Positions 1-4,996 of a DNA stretch of 9,615 nucleotides are shown piece by piece. Source of the DNA: Candidatus Scatomorpha merdipullorum. GTDB taxonomy: Bacteria > Bacillota > Clostridia > Oscillospirales > Oscillospiraceae. Position 1 is the stretch's first letter. Each line of letters starts with the position of its first letter. Location: positions 1 to 9,615 of the forward strand of contig DVJK01000204.1 of the NCBI GenBank assembly GCA_018716795.1. Direction: 5' to 3'. A model generated the notes under the pieces. That model was not told the origin of the DNA and made no database searches. It saw nothing but the letters and a program-made list of their open reading frames with translations. A program made the position numbers and the translations under genes.

Positions 1-95
1 TTCAGCGGAGCCGTGAGGTATGTGGGCGGTGTGGGTATGGTTTTCCGCAACCGTTACGTCATATGCCGCAACGTTCGTTTCGCTGCCGCCCGTAA

Positions 96-117
96 GGGGC
101 GGCGTCCTCGACGCCCC
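96..117. repeat. Array hairpin, unit 1 (loop GTCCTC)
   Basis: The left arm GGGGCGGC (96-103) pairs with the right arm GACGCCCC (110-117) around the loop GTCCTC, at 7 of 8 positions. An alternative pairing, GGCGTC with GACGCC around CTC, is also possible. The same sequence recurs in unit 3. Confidence 0.7.
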
Positions 118-229
118 GCGGTTGTGTGACCGCCGGGCTGCGTTAGACGCACCCGCTCGGCGTGACCAACCGCACCCGCGTTTACCACGGTGCGCCATCC
201 TTGCGTCTACTACCCCACGCATCCAATCC

Positions 230-250
230 CGCGGGCACAGCCCGCGCACC
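230..250. repeat. Array hairpin CGCGGGC-ACA-GCCCGCG, copy 1
   Basis: A perfect 7-bp stem with loop ACA at 230-246 is followed by CACC. It is identical to the copy at 454-474, 224 bp downstream. Confidence 0.75.
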
Positions 251-320
251 ATTGATAGGCGCGAGGGAACCGCATACATTGCGTCATATGCCGCAACGTT
301 CGTTTCGCAATCGCCCGTAG

Positions 321-342
321 GGTGCACCGTCCTCGGTGCACC
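321..342. repeat. Array hairpin, unit 2, covarying stem
   Basis: GGTGCACC (321-328) and GGTGCACC (335-342) form a perfect 8-bp stem around GTCCTC. Compared with units 1 and 3, both arms differ while the loop is unchanged and pairing is kept, which is the pattern of compensatory change. Confidence 0.75.
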
Positions 343-453
343 ACGGTTGAGTGATTGCCGGGGCAACGTTGGCGCGGATGGCCGGCGCGACCGATTGCAC
401 CCGTGTTTCCTACGGTGCGCCCGCCTCCGTCTACCGTCCAACGTATGTAATAT

Positions 454-474
454 CGCGGGCACAGCCCGCGCACC
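454..474. repeat. Array hairpin CGCGGGC-ACA-GCCCGCG, copy 2
   Basis: This is an exact copy of the 21 bp at 230-250: a 7-bp stem, loop ACA, then CACC. Confidence 0.75.
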
Positions 475-544
475 TTTTGGGAGGCGTGGGGTAACTGCAT
501 CCGTTGCCTTTCACGCCGCAGCGCATGTTTCGTACCAGCCGTAG

Positions 545-566
545 GGGGCGGCGTCCTCGACGCCCC
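545..566. repeat. Array hairpin, unit 3 (loop GTCCTC)
   Basis: This is identical to the unit 1 hairpin at 96-117: arms GGGGCGGC and GACGCCCC around GTCCTC. The preceding GTAGGG context is also shared with unit 2. Confidence 0.7.
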
Positions 567-594
567 TTGCGCCGGTCGACGGATAACGTCACCG

Positions 595-674
595 CCTCTC
601 ACCCACGTCGGCCTCAACCCCTCAGTCACGCCGCTTCGCGGCGCGACAGCTCCCCTTTCAGGGGAGCCGAGAGG
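595..674. repeat. 80-bp two-hairpin intergenic element
   Basis: The ends CCTCTC (595-600) and GAGAGG (669-674) are inverted repeats. Between them lie CGCCGC-TTC-GCGGCG (629-643) and GCTCCCCT-TTC-AGGGGAGC (649-667), both perfect stems, so the whole could fold as a three-way junction. It interrupts unit 3 of the surrounding array. The core, CCCCTCAGTC followed by a GACAGCTCCCC hairpin, resembles a short repeat I know from many clostridial intergenic regions; this family link is from memory. No coding capacity is apparent. Confidence 0.55.
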
Positions 675-775
675 ATGGGAGAAGGTTTCGAACCTTACGC
701 ACATACTTCCCATGTTGCGGATACCTACGTTTCGCTGACGCCCGTAAGCCCCAGCGCCCTCGGTGTCCCGCGTTT

Positions 776-1396
776 TTACCGGATGAAGTTTGTCGCCTCG
801 GATCTCTCTGCTTCGGGCGCGTTGAGGCCGTTTTTGCGGCCCAGGTCTATGCATTTGAGCAGCCAGGCCATGTTGCGCGCGAGGTTGCGCATGGTCTGCA
901 TACCCTCGGCGTCGGCCGGGGACTGGCCGGGCGCGAGGCCGAAGACGTCGTTCCAATATGTAGAGGCGACGACGTGCATCTGGGCGATGGTGAAGTATTT
1001 ATTCAGCACGTCGAAGCTCGCGACAGTGCCGGCGCGGCGGGCGCAGGCGACGGAGGCGGCGAGTTTGTGCGCGAAGCGGCCCTGGGAAGAGTAGAAAAGC
1101 CGGTCGAGGAAGCTTATGAGCGAGCCGTTGGGCGAGGCGTAGTAGACCGGCGTGCCGACAATCAGCGCGTCGGCGGCCTGAAGCTTCGCCGAGAACTCGT
1201 TGACCGCGTCGTCAATGACGCAGCGGCCGAGCTTCGCGCAGGCGTTGCAGGCGCGGCAGCCGGAGACGGGCGCGGCGCCGATGTCGACGAGCTCGGTTTC
1301 AACGCCGCAGGCGTTGAGCGTGCGCGCGCACTCCTCAAGCGCGGCGCAGGTGTTGCTTTTGGGGCGGGGACTTCCGCAGAGCAGCATGACTTTCAT
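776..1396 (-). CDS. Iron-sulfur flavoprotein-like NAD(P)H oxidoreductase
   Basis: This is a 206-residue cytoplasmic protein of the flavodoxin-like NADPH-dependent FMN reductase family. The N-terminus carries the FMN-phosphate loop, GSPRPKSNT at residues 8-16. TPVYYASPNG at 82-91 is the second flavin-contact loop of the family. Cysteines 47, 50, 53 and 59 form CX2CX2CX5C, the compact spacing that binds a 4Fe-4S cluster in archaeal and clostridial iron-sulfur flavoproteins, so the enzyme probably moves electrons between FMN and a cluster. Its redox partner and substrate are unknown. The ATG at 1396 is supported by AAGGAGG (1404-1410) with a 7-base spacing. It lies 15 bp after the stop of the upstream MBL gene, so the two are almost certainly one transcript. 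The last roughly 20 residues are charged and unremarkable. Downstream lies the repeat array rather than a classical terminator. Confidence 0.88.
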   Translation of the reverse strand: MKVMLLCGSPRPKSNTCAALEECARTLNACGVETELVDIGAAPVSGCRACNACAKLGRCVIDDAVNEFSAKLQAADALIVGTPVYYASPNGSLISFLDRLFYSSQGRFAHKLAASVACARRAGTVASFDVLNKYFTIAQMHVVASTYWNDVFGLAPGQSPADAEGMQTMRNLARNMAWLLKCIDLGRKNGLNAPEAERSEATNFIR

Positions 1397-1411
1397 GTGT
1401 GAGCCTCCTTA

Positions 1412-2392
1412 TTATAAGCTGAAATAATGCCAGTATGTGCCGTCAAATTCGCGGCGGACGCGGCCCCTGGCCATGAGGTATTGTAGGTGCGCGGCGGTCT
1501 CGCCCACGGCGAACCACTTCTGCGAGAGCGGGAAGTCCGCCCAGGAGTTTGTCCGGCCGTGCACCTTCCAGCGCACGCAGCCCGAGAGCTCATAGGGAGT
1601 GAGGCCCGGCTCGGCGTCGAGCGCGTCGAGCATCTCGCGGATGCGCACTCCGTGGTGCTCTATTATCGTGCCAATCCGCTCGGCCATCGTGCTGCTGACG
1701 CCGCGGTGCGCGGGCAGGGGCAGGCGCACGGAGTAGGTGCTTATGTCCATCAGGCTGTGTATGTAGTGGCCGAGAGGGTCGTCGAAATCCGGCCAGGTGG
1801 TGATATTCGGCGTGATGTCGAAGAGGACGTGGTCGCCGAGGAACATTATGCCGCTCTCCTTTTCATAGAGGCAGACGTGCCCGGGCGTGTGGCCCGGCGT
1901 CTCTATGACCAGGAGCCTGTGCCCGCCGTAGCTTATGACGTCGCCGCCGGCGACGAAGGTGAACTCGGGAGGGGACTCCTGCTGGTACTTCATGGACGGG
2001 CTCTCCCAGAAGTGCTCGAGCTCCGCCTCGGAGAAGCCGTAGCTGCGGTATTCGTTCATGCGGCCGAGGCCGCCGGGGCCGACGCTGCGGCGCAAGAGCT
2101 CGCCGTCCGGCCGGCTTATATACACGCGGCTGTCCGGCCCGGCCAGCTCGGCGGCGAGGCCCGTGTGGTCGGAGTGCAGGTGCGTGAGGAAGAGGTCGGC
2201 GTTATCCATGCTGACGCCGAGCTCCCCGAGCCCGGCCCTGAGCGCCTCGCGGCACTCGCTCCGGCGAAAGCCCGTGTCTATGACGAGGCTGCGCCGCCCA
2301 TCCCTGATTACATAGGAGTTGAGCGTGCGCAGAGGGTTCTGCGGCAGGGGCACGGGTATGGAGTATATGTTCCCTTCGATGTGTTCGTACAT
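1412..2392 (-). CDS. MBL-fold metallo-hydrolase with C-terminal helical domain
   Basis: This is a 326-residue cytoplasmic metallo-beta-lactamase-fold hydrolase. The dinuclear metal site is complete: T-H71-L-H73-S-D75-H76, then H168 in TPGHTPGH, D187 in FLGDHVLFDITPNI, and H229 in PAHRG. Residues after about 235 form a predicted helical tail ending in a winged-helix-like segment, HLQYLMARGRVRREFDGTYW, common in COG0491-type proteins. The substrate cannot be told; relatives act on thioesters, lactones or other esters. The start at 2392 was preferred because GGGGAGAG lies just upstream. An in-frame ATG at 2485 would add 31 residues unlike the family and would overlap the upstream gene. A likely promoter sits in the 64-bp gap upstream. 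The flavoprotein gene follows 15 bp downstream. Confidence 0.9.
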   Translation of the reverse strand: MYEHIEGNIYSIPVPLPQNPLRTLNSYVIRDGRRSLVIDTGFRRSECREALRAGLGELGVSMDNADLFLTHLHSDHTGLAAELAGPDSRVYISRPDGELLRRSVGPGGLGRMNEYRSYGFSEAELEHFWESPSMKYQQESPPEFTFVAGGDVISYGGHRLLVIETPGHTPGHVCLYEKESGIMFLGDHVLFDITPNITTWPDFDDPLGHYIHSLMDISTYSVRLPLPAHRGVSSTMAERIGTIIEHHGVRIREMLDALDAEPGLTPYELSGCVRWKVHGRTNSWADFPLSQKWFAVGETAAHLQYLMARGRVRREFDGTYWHYFSL

Positions 2393-2424
2393 GGTCTCTC
2401 CCCATTTCTCTGTGTCTAGGGAAA

Positions 2425-2453
2425 ATTGTAGCACACTTTTGCCGCGCGCGCAA
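2425..2453 (-). promoter_or_regulatory. Candidate sigma-A promoter for MBL/flavoprotein operon
   Basis: Read on the minus strand, TTGCGC (2448-2453), a 17-bp spacer and TACAAT (2425-2430) match the sigma-A layout. The -10 is good and the -35 matches only at TTG. It lies between the YdcZ-like stop and the MBL start, giving a leader of about 25 bases that includes the ribosome binding site. Confidence 0.5.
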
Positions 2454-2456
2454 TCT

Positions 2457-2882
2457 TCAGCGCTTGAATATGACCACGCCCGCAATCATCAGCGCCGCAC
2501 CGAGGGCCTTGGCCCAGCTGAGCGGCACGCGCTCCGTGCCCATGAGGCCCAGCGCGTCTATCGCGCCCGCGGTCAGCAGCTGGCTCACGAGTATGACGCT
2601 CACGGCCGTCGCGGGAGTGAGGGCGCGCATGCCCAGCATGACCGTCAGCGTTATCACGAGGCCCAGCGCCCCGCCGAACCAGCTGTACCAGGGCGCAGAG
2701 CCGAGCGCGGCGAAGCTCCCGTCCCGGTGGAACAAAAGCGCCGCCGCGGCCAGCGCCGCCGCCGTCGCCTGCACGAAGGCGTTTGCCTCGCTCGCGCCCA
2801 CGTGCTCGCCCAGGCGCGTGTTCATGACGCCCTGGACGCTCATCGCCGCGCCCGCCGCAATACATACGAGCACTCCAAACAT
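2457..2882 (-). CDS. YdcZ-type (DUF606) DMT-superfamily membrane protein
   Basis: This 141-residue, very hydrophobic protein has about five predicted membrane helices (roughly 3-21, 34-51, 69-85, 92-112, 122-138). The N-terminal QGVMNTRLG at 17-25, the SWFGGALG turn near 67-74 and the terminal GAALMIAGVVIF helix fit the YdcZ/DUF606 half-size proteins of the drug/metabolite transporter superfamily. Members of this length match one five-helix half and are thought to act as dimers. The substrate is unknown. The start at 2882 has a modest AAAGGCGG upstream. The gene is divergent from the pheB-like/hom operon and leads into the MBL gene after 64 bp. On the minus strand TTGACA occurs at 2952-2957, but no convincing -10 follows at 17 bp, so its promoter is uncertain. 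Confidence 0.85.
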   Translation of the reverse strand: MFGVLVCIAAGAAMSVQGVMNTRLGEHVGASEANAFVQATAAALAAAALLFHRDGSFAALGSAPWYSWFGGALGLVITLTVMLGMRALTPATAVSVILVSQLLTAGAIDALGLMGTERVPLSWAKALGAALMIAGVVIFKR

Positions 2883-2957
2883 GGCTTATACGCCGCCTTT
2901 CGTCAATTCGTTTAATCCGTCCGCCGCGGACAGCCGCGCTTTTTGAAATAATGTCAA

Positions 2958-2986
2958 TTGCCCGGCGGGCCCGCTTGTGCTATAAC
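2958..2986 (+). promoter_or_regulatory. Candidate sigma-A promoter for pheB-like/hom operon
   Basis: TTGCCC (2958-2963), a 17-bp spacer and TATAAC (2981-2986) form a plausible promoter. It predicts transcription starting near 2993, about 50 bases before the first start codon. The 2883-3043 interval is the only divergent promoter region in the window, and a minus-strand TTGACA abuts this -35. Confidence 0.6.
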
Positions 2987-3043
2987 TAATGTACACGGTA
3001 AAAATACATTCGGCCGCGTACCGTGGACTTGGGGAGGTGCGAT

Positions 3044-3490
3044 ATGGCTTTGAGAGCGAAACCCAAATACTATCTCGTGGAGGCGGGAGTGCTGCCCGAG
3101 GTGTTCATAAAGGTCACCGAGGCGCGCGAGCTTCTGGAGACCGGCGAGGTGCGCACGGTCGCCGAGGCGGTGGAGCGCGTGGGCATATCCCGCAGCGCGT
3201 TTTACAAGTACAAGGACTCGGTCATGCCCTTCCGGGATATGCGCCAGGGCAGCATCGTCACCTTCAACGCGCTCCTGCGCGACAGGAAGGGAGTTTTGAG
3301 CGCCCTGCTTGCTATTTTTGCCGACACGGGCGCGAATATTCTCACGATTAATCAGAGCATCCCGACAAACGGCACGGCGCTGGTCACCGTCTCCGCGCTG
3401 ACGGACAACATGAGCATAGGCACGGACGAGCTGCTCACGACCGTGCGCGGCCTGGACGGAGTCATACGCTTCGACGCGCTCGCGGGATGA
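3044..3490 (+). CDS. ACT-domain protein, PheB/UPF0735-like
   Basis: This 148-residue protein matches the PheB (UPF0735, COG4492) family in length and layout. Residues about 25-62 form a helix-turn-helix-like region (TVAEAVERVGISRSAFYKYK). Residues about 71-146 form an ACT domain (VTFNALLRDRKGVLSALLAI, then TGANILTINQSIP). ACT domains bind amino acids, so this is likely a sensor or regulator of aspartate-family metabolism; its exact role in the family is not established. In Bacillus the relative sits beside pheA, whereas in many clostridia it precedes hom, as here. The ATG at 3044 was chosen because GGGGAGGTG lies at 3031-3039; an in-frame ATG at 3023 lacks such a site. hom follows after 19 bp. 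Confidence 0.88.
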   Translation: MALRAKPKYYLVEAGVLPEVFIKVTEARELLETGEVRTVAEAVERVGISRSAFYKYKDSVMPFRDMRQGSIVTFNALLRDRKGVLSALLAIFADTGANILTINQSIPTNGTALVTVSALTDNMSIGTDELLTTVRGLDGVIRFDALAG

Positions 3491-3509
3491 CAGGGGAGGG
3501 GAAGAATAA

Positions 3510-4721
3510 ATGGTAAAGGTTGCCGTACTTGGCTTCGGCGTGGTCGGCGGAGGCACCGTGGAGGTGCTGACGAAGAACCGCGACCTCATCGCGCGCCGCG
3601 CCGGAAGCGAAATTGAAGTCAAATACATCCTCTGCCGCCGCGCGAGGCCGGAGAGCCCCTTCGCGCAGCTCATTGTCCACGACATAGAGACTGTCGCGGC
3701 GGACCCGGAGGTCAGGGTGGTCGCCGAGTGCATAGGCGGCGCGACGCTGGCCTACGAGTATGTCCGGCGCTGCCTCGAGGCCGGCAAAAGCGTCGTTACC
3801 TCCAACAAGGAGCTCGTCGCCGAGAAGGGCCTCGAGCTCACGCAGCTGGCGCGCAGAATGGGCGTCAACTTCCTCTTTGAGGCCAGCGTGGGCGGCGGCA
3901 TCCCGATTCTGCGGCCGCTCTGCCAGTGCCTCGCAGCCAACGAGATAAGCTCCGTCTGCGGCATATTGAACGGCACGACGAACTATATCCTCACCGAGAT
4001 GATACAGATGGGCAAGAGCTTCGAGCTTGCCCTGCGCGAGGCGCAGCAGAAGGGCTACGCCGAGGCGGACCCCACCGCCGACGTCGAGGGCATAGACGCC
4101 GGGCGCAAGATATGCATCCTCGCCGACCTCTGCTTCGGCAAGAACGTCGCGCCGGGCTCGATAACCATGGAGGGCATAACGAAGATAACGCCCGCGGACA
4201 TAGAGTGCGCCCGGGCCCTGGGCTATAAGATAAAGCTCCTGGGCCGCGCGATGCGCACGGGGCCGAACAGCGTCACCGCCTTCGTCGCGCCGCACCTCAT
4301 AAGCAAGGCCGCGCCGCTTGCGAACGTGGACGGCGTCATGAACGGCATCTCCGTGCGGGGCGACGCCGTGGGCGAGGCGATGTTCTTCGGCCCCGGCGCG
4401 GGCAGCCTGCCCACGGCCAGCGCCGTCGCGGCGGATATCATAGACTGCGTGCGCGACCCGCGCACCCGGACCTACACCGGCTGGTGGCCCTCGGAGCCCG
4501 GCTATGTCACGGCCCCGGACAGGATAAGCTGCCGCTGGATGGTGCGCACGAATTCGCCGCTTGCGGACATCGCCGCGGCCTTCACGGGCGTCCGCTTCAT
4601 AAACGCGCCCCACGCCCCGGCGGACGAGTACGCCTTTGTCACCGGCTATATGTCCGGCGAGGAGCTCAAGGCCAAGACCGCGGGCATGAGCGTCCTAGCG
4701 AAATACCGCGTCCTCGACTAG
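3510..4721 (+). CDS. hom: Homoserine dehydrogenase
   Basis: This enzyme reduces L-aspartate 4-semialdehyde to L-homoserine with NAD(P)H, committing carbon to threonine and methionine. The 403-residue protein shows the Rossmann nucleotide loop GFGVVGGG (8-15), TSNKEL with Lys100 (97-102), FEASVGGGIPI (123-132), the family signature GILNGTTNYIL (151-161) and GYAEADPTADVEGIDAGRK (182-200). Asp196 and Lys200 align with the catalytic Asp219 and Lys223 of the yeast enzyme. Residues about 337-403 look like a short ACT domain, but the usual PGVL ligand loop is replaced by NSPLADI, making the protein some 25-40 residues shorter than typical ACT-bearing bacterial homologues. AGGGGAGGGGAAG precedes the ATG. 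It is co-transcribed with the ACT-domain gene 19 bp upstream, and a strong hairpin starts 4 bases after the stop. Confidence 0.96.
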   Translation: MVKVAVLGFGVVGGGTVEVLTKNRDLIARRAGSEIEVKYILCRRARPESPFAQLIVHDIETVAADPEVRVVAECIGGATLAYEYVRRCLEAGKSVVTSNKELVAEKGLELTQLARRMGVNFLFEASVGGGIPILRPLCQCLAANEISSVCGILNGTTNYILTEMIQMGKSFELALREAQQKGYAEADPTADVEGIDAGRKICILADLCFGKNVAPGSITMEGITKITPADIECARALGYKIKLLGRAMRTGPNSVTAFVAPHLISKAAPLANVDGVMNGISVRGDAVGEAMFFGPGAGSLPTASAVAADIIDCVRDPRTRTYTGWWPSEPGYVTAPDRISCRWMVRTNSPLADIAAAFTGVRFINAPHAPADEYAFVTGYMSGEELKAKTAGMSVLAKYRVLD

Positions 4722-4724
4722 GTC

Positions 4725-4757
4725 TGGCTAAAAAGGCCTCGACGGCCTTTTTAGCCA
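4725..4757 (+). terminator. Probable hom terminator hairpin
   Basis: A perfect 14-bp stem (4725-4738 with 4744-4757) encloses the loop TCGAC. The stem contains a run of five A on the left and five T on the right, so the GC core GGCC-TCGAC-GGCC followed by TTTTT can act as a terminator in either direction. The stem is also the left end of the structured element described at 4725-4941. Confidence 0.65.
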
Positions 4758-4941
4758 ATAGGGTCCCCTGCCCTTCGGGTGATGGAGACCGGCGCTGCGC
4801 TCTGCGCCTCGGTTGTCCGCCAAAGGCGGACAATTCGACGCTCGCTTCGCGAGAAGTATTTTCGGCGACGTACATGCCGCCGCCGAAAATGATTTCAATT
4901 TCTTTCGCCGCTTCGCGGCGAAACTCCAGCGAGGCCTTTTA
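4725..4941. repeat. 217-bp structured element with inverted ends
   Basis: The element is bounded by near-perfect inverted ends: TAAAAAGGCCTCG (4729-4741) and CGAGGCCTTTTA (4930-4941). Between them are consecutive stem-loops: TTGTCCGCC-AAA-GGCGGACAA (4813-4833), CTCGC-TTC-GCGAG (4841-4853), ATTTTCGGCG with CGCCGAAAAT (4858-4867/4881-4890) and TTTCGCCGC-TTC-GCGGCGAAA (4903-4923), plus weaker ones near 4759-4807. The minus strand is open from 4938 through the whole element, but no start with a ribosome binding site was found. It looks like a MITE-like or REP-like intergenic element inserted between hom and lysC. It may also serve as the lysC leader or as a transcription barrier. Confidence 0.5.
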
Positions 4942-4996
4942 GGCGCGGCGGCATAGAATGTAGAGACAGCTATTAAATTTCGGAGGGAACAACCCC

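Larger units (their letters stand above)
25..775. repeat. Degenerate ~225-bp tandem array, no gene
   Basis: This 750-bp gene-free stretch is made of related units. A 27-bp block at 57-83 is repeated exactly at 282-308, 225 bp on. A CGCGGGCACAGCCCGCG block followed by CACC recurs at 230-250 and 454-474. Hairpins with loop GTCCTC occur at 96-117, 321-342 and 545-566, spaced 225 and 224 bp. A fourth, eroded unit (similar to 76-96) is visible at 728-748 and runs up to the stop codon of the flavoprotein gene at 776. Units also share a weaker hairpin, with arms 171-176/189-194 and 397-401/414-418. Approximate units are 25-252, 253-478, 479-594 (interrupted by the element at 595-674) and 675-775. 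No ribosome binding site precedes any open frame here. The array resembles the REP-like intergenic repeats of clostridial genomes; its function is unknown. Confidence 0.75.

Noticed and set aside
20..544. Plus-strand open frame of 174 codons across the repeat array
   Set aside because: It stays open because the repeat period is a multiple of three. There is no ribosome binding site, the composition is Arg/Pro/Ala-rich and the peptide repeats with the DNA.
57..566. CRISPR array
   Set aside because: The period of about 225 bp, the long diverged units and the absence of short identical repeats with unique spacers or cas genes rule it out.
210..956. Minus-strand open frame of 248 codons through the array into the flavoprotein gene
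   Set aside because: It overlaps a well-supported gene on the same strand in another frame and has an arginine-rich, protein-unlike composition.
2393..2485. Longer N-terminus for the first MBL protein, starting at 2485
   Set aside because: It would overlap the YdcZ-like gene and cross its likely promoter, and it lacks a good ribosome binding site, whereas the start at 2392 has one.
3023..3043. Earlier start for the PheB-like protein
   Set aside because: The seven extra codons include the Shine-Dalgarno sequence itself, and the start at 3044 is correctly spaced from it.
4758..4996. Lysine riboswitch or other known leader upstream of lysC
   Set aside because: None of the conserved lysine riboswitch segments was recognised. 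The sequence is better described as serial simple hairpins within inverted ends.
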